This document shows, in pieces, positions 51,645 to 60,487 of a DNA stretch of 64,000 bases. Source of the stretch: Thermoplasmata archaeon (GTDB lineage Archaea > Thermoplasmatota > E2 > JACPAO01 > JAHFTW01); the NCBI GenBank assembly GCA_023269235.1, contig JAHFTW010000008.1, positions 33,494 to 97,493 of the forward strand, given 5' to 3'. How positions within the stretch are numbered: the first letter of the stretch is position 1; each line of letters starts with the position of its first letter. The notes below the pieces were generated by a model. That model ran no database searches. It was not told the origin of the DNA and saw only the letters and a list, made by a program, of their open reading frames with translations. The translations under genes and the position numbers were made by a program.

Positions 51645-52648
51645 GCCTTCGGGTAGGTCATCTTCGGCATGATGACCCTTTGGGGCGTGGCGGCGATGCC
51701 GTTGTCGGCCTCGAGCATCTGGTGGCTCGTCATGGCGGCCTCCGCCATGGCGACGAGCTCGCCCTTGAGGCTCATGATGGCGATGGCCTCGCCGACCTCG
51801 ATGCCGGCGTCCAGGTTGCTGATGCCGATGGCGGCCAGCGGCGCGCCGTGGCAGATGGCGTCCACGGCGGAGTCGCGGATGGAGACGGAGTTGAGGTGCG
51901 CGGTGGCGGACTCGATGGGCTTGATGCAGCGCCGCAGCATCGCCTCGTCGCCGGCGTCGCGCTCGATGCGGCCGTCGAGGCAGTCCTGCAGTGTGACGAG
52001 GTCGGACTCGGTGAAGAGGCCGGTGCGGCTGCGGCGCAGCTCTTGCATGTGGCCGCGTGTCCCGAGCGCCTTCCCCATGTCCACGCAAAGATTGCGGATG
52101 TAGGTGCCCGCCTGGCAGCCGACGCGGAAGAGGACGTCGCGGCCCTCCTGCTCGATGACGTCGAGATAATAGACGCGGCGGACGCGGGCGCGCTTGGCGA
52201 CGGCGCTGCGGACTGGGGGCGTCTGGGTGATCTTGCCGACGAAGCGGTGCGCGGCCGACTTGACCTGCTCGGGGCCGCGGTCCTCATGCAGCCGCATGAC
52301 GCAGACGTACTCCTTGCCAGCGGTGAGCATGGCGCTCACGGCCTTGACGCCGGAGTTGAGGGTGACGGGGAGGGCGCCGGTGACGTTGGGGTCGAGGGTG
52401 CCGCCGTGGCCAATGGCGCGCACCTGGAGAGCGTCGCGGACCCAGGCCGCGACCTGGTGGCTCGTGGGGCCCGCGGGCTTGTCAAGGCAGACGACGCCGC
52501 GCTCCAGCAGCTCGTCAAGGGTGCGCTGGGCGGGCGGCTTGCCGTACTTGGGGTCCGTCGGGGCCTCCATGCGCACGAGGCGCTTGCGCGGGCGTTCGGC
52601 GGGCAGCATGCCGCTGCGCTCCGGCCCGGCCGCCGCAACGGGGCTCAC
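51620..52648 (-). CDS. cbf5: tRNA/rRNA pseudouridine synthase Cbf5 (H/ACA RNP catalytic subunit)
   Basis: Isomerises U to pseudouridine guided by H/ACA RNAs with Nop10, Gar1 and L7Ae. TruB catalytic Asp86 in HGGTLDPNVTGALP, preceded by CLDKPAGPTSHQV; YICNLC-like TYIRNLCVDMGKAL follows, and a PUA domain ends the protein (about residues 245-325). 342 aa. GTG 52648 overlaps the cmk stop (GTGA). Part of the conserved archaeal adkA-cmk-cbf5 cluster. Confidence 0.95.
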   Translation of the reverse strand: MSPVAAAGPERSGMLPAERPRKRLVRMEAPTDPKYGKPPAQRTLDELLERGVVCLDKPAGPTSHQVAAWVRDALQVRAIGHGGTLDPNVTGALPVTLNSGVKAVSAMLTAGKEYVCVMRLHEDRGPEQVKSAAHRFVGKITQTPPVRSAVAKRARVRRVYYLDVIEQEGRDVLFRVGCQAGTYIRNLCVDMGKALGTRGHMQELRRSRTGLFTESDLVTLQDCLDGRIERDAGDEAMLRRCIKPIESATAHLNSVSIRDSAVDAICHGAPLAAIGISNLDAGIEVGEAIAIMSLKGELVAMAEAAMTSHQMLEADNGIAATPQRVIMPKMTYPKAWKKREAS

Positions 52649-53187
52649 GCGGTCGCCTTCCGGGTGGCCAGCGCGGCGAGGACGTTCTCCAGGAGGACCT
52701 CGGGTGCCGTCTGGGTGGAGTCGAGGACGAGATCGTAGCGGCTCATGTCGTTCAGGTCGGCGCCGTAGTAGCGCAGGTAGCGGTCGGCCTCGCTCGCCTC
52801 GCGGGCCTCGGTCGCCTTGAGCTGGTCGTCGGCGTTGCCGCCGTCGCGCTGGACGATGCGCCGGATGCGTTCCTTGTTGTCGCAGGTGATCCAGACCTTG
52901 AGGGCGTCCACTTTGTGGCGGTTGGCGAGCCAGCCCGACAGGCGGCCTTCAAGGATGATGGCGCCGCGCTTGAGAAGTCCGATCTGGCGGTCGTCCAGCG
53001 CCTGATCAATGGTGGGGTCTCGCTGGCAGAGCGCGCCGAACTCGGCGAGCGTCATGCCGCGGCGGCGGGCCTCCTCGCGGAAGAGCGCGCCGGCGTAGAT
53101 GTAGGGAATCTGGGTGCGCTCGGCGAGGAGCTTGCAGAGGGTGCTCGTGCCTGTGCCGGGCAGACCGCCCACCGTGATGGTCGTCAT
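52645..53187 (-). CDS. cmk: Cytidylate kinase (archaeal type)
   Basis: Phosphorylates CMP/dCMP. P-loop ITVGGLPGTGTSTLC at residues 4-18, then IPYIYAGALFREEA (NMP site), the RLSGWLAN block and IRRIVQRDGG. 180 aa, the short archaeal form. ATG overlaps the upstream DUF106 stop as ATGA and its own stop overlaps cbf5. Confidence 0.94.
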   Translation of the reverse strand: MTTITVGGLPGTGTSTLCKLLAERTQIPYIYAGALFREEARRRGMTLAEFGALCQRDPTIDQALDDRQIGLLKRGAIILEGRLSGWLANRHKVDALKVWITCDNKERIRRIVQRDGGNADDQLKATEAREASEADRYLRYYGADLNDMSRYDLVLDSTQTAPEVLLENVLAALATRKATA

Positions 53188-53870
53188 GGAGTGCCGGCGG
53201 CCTCGTGGCGCTTCTGCCAGCGCTCCTTCCAGGCGAAGTACTTCAGGCTCTTGTTGATGAGCGAGCCCAGCGGGATGCTGAGCGCCATGTAGAGCAGGAT
53301 CCAGTGGGGGAAGAGGCTGGAGCCGTTGGCGCCGAAGGGCAGGATGCCGTTCGTGGCGAACATGTCCACGGCGGGGTTCCACGGCGCGCTGAACCAGGTG
53401 TAGTCGAGGGTGGCGAGGAAGGTGCTGACCCAGGCGAAGATGGGCACGACGATGATCATCGTGAGGGGCATCGTCTTGAGCTGCTTGCTCTGCATCTCCT
53501 GGCTGGCCGCCATCATCTTGGGGTTGGCGTCCTGGAGCTTCTTGAGCTTGTACGTGTTGTTCGTCTTGCGCGCGTCCATCATCTCCTTCTGGAAATGGCG
53601 CATCATGGCCTGGGTGCGCGCGGTGGCGATCCAGTCCGTGGTGAAGTGGCGCACGACGGTGGTGAGGGCGACCAGCAGGCTGCCGGCGATGAGGATGGTC
53701 AGGACCGGGAACTTGCCACCAAAGCCGATGACGGGGTTCAGGACGTAGCCGGCGTACTCGCCAAGCTTGAGGCGCAGATCGTTGTTGAAGAGGATGAAGA
53801 AGACGGCACCCATGCTGAGGATGGTCACCATGTTGCTCTTGCGCTTGGGAGGGGCGGGGGTGTCAGCCAT
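53184..53870 (-). CDS. DUF106/EMC3-like (Oxa1 superfamily) membrane insertase
   Basis: First helix MVTILSMGAVFFILFNND, then a pair of helices about residues 55-75 and 130-155, with a cytosolic basic coiled coil between (TARTQAMMRHFQKEMMDARK, LKKLQDANPKMM) and a last helix (ILLYMALSIPLGSLI). This is the archaeal DUF106 group related to Oxa1/YidC/EMC3/TMCO1. 228 aa. It lies between adkA and cmk, its usual archaeal neighbourhood next to translocation genes. The start directly follows the adkA stop (TAAATG). Confidence 0.92.
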   Translation of the reverse strand: MADTPAPPKRKSNMVTILSMGAVFFILFNNDLRLKLGEYAGYVLNPVIGFGGKFPVLTILIAGSLLVALTTVVRHFTTDWIATARTQAMMRHFQKEMMDARKTNNTYKLKKLQDANPKMMAASQEMQSKQLKTMPLTMIIVVPIFAWVSTFLATLDYTWFSAPWNPAVDMFATNGILPFGANGSSLFPHWILLYMALSIPLGSLINKSLKYFAWKERWQKRHEAAGTP

Positions 53871-54419
53871 TTAGGTCACGACCTGAAGAATGTCCTGCAT
53901 GGCGCGCTCGACCTGGTTGTCGTTGTTGCGCACGGTGTGCACGGTGGCGCCGGTGAGGGTGGCGTACGCGGCGGCGAAGCGGCGGTTGTACTCCTGGTGC
54001 TCGGCGATGGCGGCCTCCGAGTCCTCGTCGCGCTTGCGGGTGGCGTCGTTGGCGCGGCGGCGCGCAATCTCGGCGGGGGTGGCTTCGACGAGGACGATGA
54101 CGGAGGGCTCGAGTTCGGTGAGGACCCAGGCGGGCAGGCCGGGGAGGTAGCCCTTGGGGGTCTTGATGGAGCAGTGGGTGTCCACGATGATGTCGCCCAT
54201 GCCGGCGATGCGGCGCGCGGCCTCCTTCTGGATCTGCTTCTGCGTCTCCGAGGGGAGCTTGCGCATCTCGTCGCGGGCCTTGACGATGCCGCGCGCGGTG
54301 GCGACCTCGAACATGACGGAGCCGTAGACGGCGATCTTGAGGTTGCGCGCCTTGGCCGCAGCCTCCATGACGGTGGTCTTCCCCACGCCGGGGATCCCCG
54401 TCACGATGATGGCACCCAT
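53871..54419 (-). CDS. adkA: Adenylate kinase, archaeal type
   Basis: ATP + AMP to 2 ADP. P-loop VTGIPGVGKTTVM at residues 6-18; the archaeal trimeric AdkA pattern continues with YGSVMFEVA and RDEMRKLPSETQKQIQKEAA, then DTHCSIKTPKGYLPGLP. 182 aa. ATG 54419 has CTTTTGAA about 26 bases upstream. It leads the five-gene overlapping operon adkA-DUF106-cmk-cbf5-CPBP. Confidence 0.94.
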   Translation of the reverse strand: MGAIIVTGIPGVGKTTVMEAAAKARNLKIAVYGSVMFEVATARGIVKARDEMRKLPSETQKQIQKEAARRIAGMGDIIVDTHCSIKTPKGYLPGLPAWVLTELEPSVIVLVEATPAEIARRRANDATRKRDEDSEAAIAEHQEYNRRFAAAYATLTGATVHTVRNNDNQVERAMQDILQVVT

Positions 54420-54489
54420 TGGGCGAGCCACAGGAGGCGGGTTCAAAAGGGCGAGCCTTGGGCCTGATGCGTTGTTGACGCGGGCACCT

Positions 54490-54760
54490 CCGGGACTCTG
54501 GAGCCGTTCCCGACCGTCCAGTCGCGCTCCCTCCGACGGGTGCGTCCAGTGACCTCCTACGGCGGCGAGCCCAACCCGATCAAGAATCGGTTCGAGCGGC
54601 GCGCGGAGCACGGATGGCGGCGCTCCGCGCCGCCCCGTTCGCATGGTTCTGGCATCCAGTCGTTGAAGGGGACGACGCCGTCGTCGGAACTGGCATGGAT
54701 GCTTTGGAAAGCTTGGCGGACCGACGCATCCTGAGAATTGCCTCAATCGGATGCCCGGGG
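54490..54760. repeat. Interspersed repeat, diverged copy D
   Basis: Shares cggcgagcccaacccgat (54563-54580) and ttctggcatccagtcgtt (54647-54664) exactly with copy C (44746-44763 and 44827-44844), with similar spacing, plus looser matches on both sides. The CAGATT terminal repeats were not found, so the ends are approximate. It fills the divergent gap between adkA and traB. Confidence 0.6.
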
Positions 54761-54829
54761 ACAATTCGGCGAAACCTCGCAAGGCCTCCAATCAGCAGGA
54801 CCTTTATGGCGCGCCCAGGTCGCCGCGTG

Positions 54830-55993
54830 GTGAAGGTCTCCGTCGGAGAAGGCATCGTGGTGGTGGGCACCGCCCACGTCAGCCCTGCCAGTGTCGCCGA
54901 GGTCGAGGCCACAATCCGCGAGACCCGCCCCGCCAAGGTGCTCGTCGAGCTGGACCCGGCCCGCCTCCAGGCGCTGCGCGACCCGGACGCGTGGCAGAAG
55001 ACCGATCTGTTCCGCATCCTCCGGGAGAAGAAGCAGCACCTCTTCCTCCTCCAGCTTTACCTCGCCGCGATGCAGGCGCAGATGGGACGCGAGGCCGGCG
55101 CCTCCCCCGGCTCCGAGCTGCTGCGCGCCGTCACCGTCGCCGAGGAGCTGGGCTCGCAGGTCGTCCTCATCGACCGCGACGTGCGCGTCACCCTCAAGCG
55201 CGGATTCGCGAGCATGGGCTTCTGGGCCCGCCTCCGCCTCTTCTGGAACGTCTGGGTGCAGCTCCTCACGCCCGCCAAGGAAGGCGCCGCCCCCGTGGAC
55301 GTCGCGAAACTCCTGGAGACGGACGCGATCACGCGCATGACGGACGACTTCGCCCGCTTCGCGCCCGACATCAAGGTGGCTCTCATCGACGAGCGCGACG
55401 CCCTCATGGCGAGCCACATCGCGGAGGAGGCCAAGTCCGGCTCCGTCGTCGCCGTCGTGGGCGCCGGCCATCTCGCCGGCATCCAGCGCCATCTCGCGGC
55501 CCCGGCCGCCATTCCGCCCCGCGGCCCGCTTCTCGAGCTGCCCCGGCGCCGCGTCGGCTTCGGCACCTTCCTCCTCCTCGCCGTCCCCGTCCTGTACGGG
55601 GCCGTCCTCGCCGCCTACCTCGTGAACGGCCGCCTCGACCTGGTCCTTGAGCAGACGCGGAGCTGGATCGTGCTGCACGCCCTGTTCGCCGGCCTCGGAG
55701 CCGCCCTCGCCCTCGGCCACCCTCTTGCCATCCTCACCGGCGCCGCGACGGCCCCCTTCACGAGCTTCCTTCCCGTCGGCCTCAAGTCGGGCTGGCTCGC
55801 CGGCCTCGTGCAGGCCAACCGCCGCAAGCCCACCGTCGCGGACTTCGAGGCCATCAAGCGCCTCGAGACCCTGCGCGCATTCTGGTCCAACGGCGTCGTG
55901 CGCGTCCTCACCGTCACGGCGCTCACCAACCTGGGAAGCATCGTGGCGACTTGGGTCGTGGCGGCCCAGGCGTTCCGGGGGCTCCTGCCGTGA
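54830..55993 (+). CDS. TraB/PrgY family protein
   Basis: N-terminal TraB domain: VVVGTAHVSPASVAEVEATIRE and VLVELDPARLQALRD, with the later VALIDERDALMASHI and GAGHLAGIQRHL conserved blocks, and membrane helices in the C-terminal part (from about residue 245, four or five spans). Family members in bacteria inhibit peptide pheromone signalling; archaeal ones are uncharacterised, and a metalloprotease-like activity has been suggested for the superfamily. The CTTTATG at 54802-54808 fits a TATA box 25 bases before GTG 54830, and ATG 54806 lies inside it. GTGA overlap with the M50 protease gene. Confidence 0.88.
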   Translation: MKVSVGEGIVVVGTAHVSPASVAEVEATIRETRPAKVLVELDPARLQALRDPDAWQKTDLFRILREKKQHLFLLQLYLAAMQAQMGREAGASPGSELLRAVTVAEELGSQVVLIDRDVRVTLKRGFASMGFWARLRLFWNVWVQLLTPAKEGAAPVDVAKLLETDAITRMTDDFARFAPDIKVALIDERDALMASHIAEEAKSGSVVAVVGAGHLAGIQRHLAAPAAIPPRGPLLELPRRRVGFGTFLLLAVPVLYGAVLAAYLVNGRLDLVLEQTRSWIVLHALFAGLGAALALGHPLAILTGAATAPFTSFLPVGLKSGWLAGLVQANRRKPTVADFEAIKRLETLRAFWSNGVVRVLTVTALTNLGSIVATWVVAAQAFRGLLP

Positions 55994-56667
55994 ACGGCTA
56001 CAACCCCTTCGCGGTCCCCGACGCCCCCCTCCACGTCGGCCGTCCTCGCGTCCGTTTCGCCGCCACGGAGATCTTGCACCTTGCCGGCGCCGTGGTCGTC
56101 CTGACCCTCTGCTTCACCCTCGCCCGCGACGGCCGCCCCTTCCCGCAGCGCCTCCTCCCCGAACCCATCACGCTGCTTGGCTCCGCGCTCGCCGTCGGCA
56201 GCGGCTTCACGCTCCACGAGCTCGCGCACAAGGTCGTCGCCCAGCGCTATGGCCACTGGGCCGAGTTCCGCGCCCAGTTCGGGAACCTCCTCCTGAGCTA
56301 CCTCCTCGTCGCCTCGACCGGCATCCTCTTCGCGACCCCCGGCGCCGTCCTCATCCAGGGCCGCGTCACGCCGCGCGAGAACGGCATCATCAGCCTCGTC
56401 GGCCCCGCCGTGAACTTCGTCATCGCGGCGGCGGTCTGGCCGTTCACGTGGGTCACCGACACCGACACGCCGCTCCAGCGCGTCCTCGGCGTCGTCGCCT
56501 ACGCGAACGCGCTCCTCTGCGTCTTCAACCTCATCCCGGTCGGCCCCCTCGACGGCCGCAAGGTGATGCGCTGGAACGGCTTCGTGTACGCTGCCAGCGT
56601 GCTGCTCGCCGTCGGCCTCTTCGTCTGCATCCTCCTCGGGCCGGACGTCCTCAACCCCGGCAAGTAA
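55990..56667 (+). CDS. Peptidase M50 (site-2 protease-like) membrane metalloprotease
   Basis: Zinc site HELAHK (HExxH) in the second membrane region, and the second ligand motif LIPVGPLDG near the C-terminus (NxxPxxxLDG type). About six helices, 225 aa, without CBS or PDZ domains. M50 proteases cleave transmembrane segments, for example signal-peptide remnants or anti-sigma factors. The GTG start overlaps the traB stop, so the two proteins are made together. Confidence 0.9.
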   Translation: MNGYNPFAVPDAPLHVGRPRVRFAATEILHLAGAVVVLTLCFTLARDGRPFPQRLLPEPITLLGSALAVGSGFTLHELAHKVVAQRYGHWAEFRAQFGNLLLSYLLVASTGILFATPGAVLIQGRVTPRENGIISLVGPAVNFVIAAAVWPFTWVTDTDTPLQRVLGVVAYANALLCVFNLIPVGPLDGRKVMRWNGFVYAASVLLAVGLFVCILLGPDVLNPGK

Positions 56668-56748
56668 GCCACGCCTTGCCCAGAGGGCCTCGACGCAAAG
56701 GAACCCCCAACGTGGACGTTCATAACCGGCGCGACCGTAGGACGCGCC

Positions 56749-57645
56749 GTGGGAGAGCGAATCCGCGACGTTGAGCGCCGGGCTGGCGCGGCCGTGGACG
56801 ACGTCGCGAAGGCGCTCCTCCGGCTGCGCGTCGTCCGCGGCCCCGCGCGCCGCCTCGCGAACTCGAAGGCGGCCTGGTCGGTCGTCTCCCGCATTGACCG
56901 CGTGCGGGCGCACCGCCTCCTGGACCGCATCAAGGCCGGAGGCGACGTGCCGACCCACGTCGGCATCATCATGGACGGCAACCGGCGCTTCGCGAAGGAG
57001 CTCGGCCTGGAGGACCTCGGCATGGGCCATGTCGCGGGCCAGGAGCGGCTCGAAAACGTCCTCGACTGGTGCCTCGAGCTCGGCATCCGCGTCCTCACGG
57101 TGTACGCGTTCAGCACGGAGAACTTCAAGCGCGCCGACGCCGAGCGCGAGCTCCTCATGGAGCTGTTCGAGCACAACTTCCGAAAGATGGCCGTGGACGA
57201 GCGCGTCCACAAGAACAAGATCCGCGTGCAGTGCATCGGCGACCTGGCCCTGCTGCCCGCGGGAGTCCGCTCCGCGGCGGACGCGGTCATGGAGGCCACG
57301 AAGGGCTACGACGCCTACCGCTTCAACGTCGCCATCGCGTACGGTGGCCGGCAGGAGATCGTCGAGGCCGTCAAGTCCATCGCGCGCGACGCGAAGGCCG
57401 GCACCCTCGACCCGGAGGCCGTCGGCGTGGACACCATCAGCCACCGCCTCACCACCGCCGGCCTGCCCGACCCGGACGTCATCATCCGCACCTCGGGCGA
57501 GGAGCGCATCAGCAACTTCTTGCTCTGGCAGATGGCGTACGCGGAGCTCTACTTCGCGGACGTCTACTGGCCGGAGCTAAGCCGCCTCGAGTTCCTGCGC
57601 GCCATCGAGGAATACCAGCGACGTAAGAGACGGTTTGGCGCGTAG
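56749..57645 (+). CDS. uppS: Cis-prenyltransferase (polyprenyl/undecaprenyl diphosphate synthase)
   Basis: Makes long-chain polyprenyl diphosphate carriers for glycan and S-layer sugar assembly. Catalytic Asp76 in IIMDGNRRFAKE, then GLEDLGMGHVAGQERLENV, YAFSTENFKR, VAIAYGGRQEI and the final IIRTSGEERISNFLLWQMAYAE. 298 aa with an archaeal N-terminal extension of about 70 residues. The GTG start follows GTTCATAACC by about 26 bases. Confidence 0.95.
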   Translation: MGERIRDVERRAGAAVDDVAKALLRLRVVRGPARRLANSKAAWSVVSRIDRVRAHRLLDRIKAGGDVPTHVGIIMDGNRRFAKELGLEDLGMGHVAGQERLENVLDWCLELGIRVLTVYAFSTENFKRADAERELLMELFEHNFRKMAVDERVHKNKIRVQCIGDLALLPAGVRSAADAVMEATKGYDAYRFNVAIAYGGRQEIVEAVKSIARDAKAGTLDPEAVGVDTISHRLTTAGLPDPDVIIRTSGEERISNFLLWQMAYAELYFADVYWPELSRLEFLRAIEEYQRRKRRFGA

Positions 57646-57741
57646 CGGCGCTCCCTCGATTGTCCGGGGAGCCGCAGGCCCCCCTTGTCGCGCGTGCGCA
57701 CGGAACGAGCCGTGCGAAGGGTACCAGCGCCGCAAGCGGTG

Positions 57742-58236
57742 CTAGGACGCTTGAGCGAGTTTGCGCAGGCGTCCCGGCGCGTCCCATTCGTCGAGGAGCC
57801 CCACGACCGCGGGAGGCACGCGCTGGCGCCACGCAGGATCGCCGTTGGCGAGAAGCTCACGGACGTGCGAGCCTTCCCAAGCCGAGCGACGGACGAGCCC
57901 TGAGGACACCGTGCGGACCCCTGCCGCCGCGAGAAGGTCCAGGCTGTGCGGGTCGTTGCCGTAGGCGCGGTCCACGGGGCCGGTGAGCGCGAGGCAGTGG
58001 GCGGCCCAGCGTGCGTCGTCGTTCAGGTCGGGGACGCCGACGACCTGGATCTTGGGGAACGCGGCGTCGAGCATGGCCCGCCGCTCCTCGAACGTGAACG
58101 GGTTGCGAAGACTGGGCGGCTCGGTGCTTGAGCCGACGGCGACGACAACGGAACCGCACCCGTCGAGCGCCTGCCGGATGAGCTGGACGTGCCCGCCGTG
58201 GAGGGGTTGGAACCGCCCGACGACGAGGCCGCGCAC
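57742..58236 (-). CDS. nadM: Nicotinamide-nucleotide adenylyltransferase (archaeal NadM)
   Basis: Forms NAD from NMN and ATP. Nucleotidyltransferase motif GRFQPLHGGHVQLI (HxGH) at the N-terminus, then NPFTFEERRAMLDAA, and SGLVRRSAWEGSHVRELL (ISSTxxR-like). 164 aa, the archaeal single-domain size. GTG start. Located between uppS (convergent) and lonB (same strand, upstream by 44 bases). Confidence 0.93.
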   Translation of the reverse strand: MRGLVVGRFQPLHGGHVQLIRQALDGCGSVVVAVGSSTEPPSLRNPFTFEERRAMLDAAFPKIQVVGVPDLNDDARWAAHCLALTGPVDRAYGNDPHSLDLLAAAGVRTVSSGLVRRSAWEGSHVRELLANGDPAWRQRVPPAVVGLLDEWDAPGRLRKLAQAS

Positions 58237-58279
58237 GGCCAGGGCACGGGCCTTCTGGCTGATAACCGCGCCTGCGTCG

Positions 58280-60316
58280 TTACGCGGCCGACGGCTTGGG
58301 CGCGACGAGGGGCTTGGGCGGCGAGGGGCTCCCCGGGGCGTTGGCCTCGAGGGCGTGCAGCTTCACCAGGAGCGCCGCCTTCGCGGGGCCGTCCACGAGG
58401 GCGTTCTCGAGGACGTCGAAGAGGGTGTCGCACGGGACGACCTTGACCTTCTCGCGATACTCGTCCTCGATGAGGACGTCCACGATGTTGGCGGTCGGGA
58501 CGAGCACGACCTTGATGCCGGATTTGGCGGCGGCCTCGATCTTCGCGGTGACGCCGCCGATGGGCAGCACCTTGCCATGGACCGAGAGGGAGCCCGTCAT
58601 GGCGAGGTCCTGGCGGATGGGGACGCGGCTCATCGCCGACAGGACGGCGGTGGCGATGCTGACGGAGGCGGAGTCGCCCTCGACGCCGTCGTGGGCGAGG
58701 ACGAACTGGATGTGCACGTCATGGTTGGCGACGTCCTCGGCGAGGTACTTCTTGAAGATGGCCGAGATGTTCTGCACGGCCTCCTTCGCGATCTCGCCGA
58801 GCTTGCCGGTCGCGATGATCTTGCCCTCGCCGCGGCTTGAGGCGGGGGTGACCTCGCTGACGATGGGCATGACGATGCCGGAGTGCTCCGACATGCCGTT
58901 GCCGGCGGAGTAGACGGCGAGGCCGTTGACCATGCCGACGGCGCTGCCGGTGACGTTGAGGAGGTTGTAGCGCTCCTTCTGCTCGATGTGGCGGTCGTAG
59001 ATCTGCTGCTCGAGGCTGCGGGCCACGGACTTCGCCTTGAGGATGTGCGCGGCGGTGGCGACGGGGGCGTTCTCGCCCTTCGCCATGTCGCCGGCGACGC
59101 GCACGAGGCCGCCCAGCTCGCGCAGGCGCAGCGTCAGCTTGCCTTGCTGTCCGCTGCGGCGCTGCGCCTCGTGGATGATCTCGGCGACACCGGTCTTGTC
59201 GAAGTGGGGGATGCGGCCGTCGCGCTGGACTTCCTGGGCGACGAAGCGGATGAGCTTGCGGCGGTTCTCCTCGGAGTCCTCCATCTGGTCGCGCACGTAC
59301 ACCTCGTAGCCGTAGCCGCGGATGCGGCTACGCAAGGCGGGGTGCATGCCCTGCAGGGCGTCAAGGTTGCCGGCCGCGACGAGGATGAAGTTGCACGGGA
59401 CAGGCTCGGTCTTGACCATGGCCCCCGAACTGCGCTCGCTCTGGCCGGTGATCTGGAACTTGCGCTCCTGGATGGCCGTCAGCAGGTGCTGCTGGGATTG
59501 GAGATGGAGGGTGTTGATCTCGTCGATGTAGAGCACGCCGCGGTGGGCCTTGTGGATGGCGCCCGCCTCGACGCGCTCATGGGCCGGGGTCTCGAGGCCG
59601 CCCGCCTGGAAGGGGTCGTGGCGCACGTCGCCGAGCAGGGCGCCCGAGTGGGCGGCGGTGGCGTCGGTGAAGGGCGGCGTCTCGTCGGGGTCGTGGCCGA
59701 CGAGGAGCTTCGGCGTCATGTTGACGGTGCGGTTCATGCCGGGGTTCCGGCTCATCATGAAGAGCAGGATGGCAATGCCGATGGACATGAACAGGTAGAG
59801 CGGGTTCTTCTGCGTCAGCGCGAGGTAGACGCCGATGCCGACGAAGGCCAGCACCAGGATGTTCATGACGACAGCGCGCTGCTCCTGCTTCTTGCGCGCC
59901 TCGAACTTCTGCGCGTCCACGATCTCCTTGCCCTTGCCGGCGGGAACGACGCGGATGCGCGGCGTGTTGGAGTCCTCGGCGTTGGGGTAGGCGATGACGT
60001 CCTCGAGCTCCTCCTTGGGAAGGAACTCGGTCATGGCCCGGGCGAGCATGGACTTGCCCGTGCCGGGGTCGCCAATGAGCATGACGTGGCGCTTTTGCTC
60101 TGCCGCCTTGCGGACGACGGTGACCGCGTGGTCCTGGCCGATGACCTGGTCGAGAAGCTTCTCCGGGACCTCGATGTCGGCGGTCGTGGTGAACGACTCG
60201 CCTGCGATCCACTGCGCCGGTGGGGCCAGCAGGGCGGACGCGGCCTTCGCGGGCGGCGCGGCGGCCGGGGCGGGGGCAGCGCCGTTCGACGCACCATTCT
60301 GGGAAGGTTCAGTCAT
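58280..60316 (-). CDS. lonB: Archaeal membrane-anchored Lon protease (LonB)
   Basis: ATP-dependent protease. Walker A GDPGTGKSML near residue 90; two membrane helices (VVMNILVLAFVGIGVYLAL and LFMSIGIAILLFMM) inserted in the AAA+ domain; Walker B GVLYIDEIN; the peptidase Ser in DGVEGDSASVS and Lys in GGVTAKIEAA. 678 aa. ATG 60316 is preceded by GGAGGTG seven bases upstream, a strong Shine-Dalgarno, and by TTAAATG near 60349. That makes this one of the few leadered genes here. An in-frame ATG further up at 60346 is less likely. Confidence 0.95.
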   Translation of the reverse strand: MTEPSQNGASNGAAPAPAAAPPAKAASALLAPPAQWIAGESFTTTADIEVPEKLLDQVIGQDHAVTVVRKAAEQKRHVMLIGDPGTGKSMLARAMTEFLPKEELEDVIAYPNAEDSNTPRIRVVPAGKGKEIVDAQKFEARKKQEQRAVVMNILVLAFVGIGVYLALTQKNPLYLFMSIGIAILLFMMSRNPGMNRTVNMTPKLLVGHDPDETPPFTDATAAHSGALLGDVRHDPFQAGGLETPAHERVEAGAIHKAHRGVLYIDEINTLHLQSQQHLLTAIQERKFQITGQSERSSGAMVKTEPVPCNFILVAAGNLDALQGMHPALRSRIRGYGYEVYVRDQMEDSEENRRKLIRFVAQEVQRDGRIPHFDKTGVAEIIHEAQRRSGQQGKLTLRLRELGGLVRVAGDMAKGENAPVATAAHILKAKSVARSLEQQIYDRHIEQKERYNLLNVTGSAVGMVNGLAVYSAGNGMSEHSGIVMPIVSEVTPASSRGEGKIIATGKLGEIAKEAVQNISAIFKKYLAEDVANHDVHIQFVLAHDGVEGDSASVSIATAVLSAMSRVPIRQDLAMTGSLSVHGKVLPIGGVTAKIEAAAKSGIKVVLVPTANIVDVLIEDEYREKVKVVPCDTLFDVLENALVDGPAKAALLVKLHALEANAPGSPSPPKPLVAPKPSAA

Positions 60317-60487
60317 GCTGGCACCTCCTTTACGGGCGTCGCTCATTTAAGAGACCCCGTCGGGGCCGCCCCCTTGGCAAAAGGCGGCGCGCTTTCGGTG
60401 TGGGCTTTCGTTGCGGGCCATGGTTCGAGCATCTGCCCAGAATCCTTAAGCACCTCCTGGAACGCCACTGGAGGCTAGGCAGTCAAC

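Noticed and set aside
53205..54467. A 420-codon plus-strand frame across DUF106 and adkA
   Set aside because: Shadow of two well supported genes on the minus strand.
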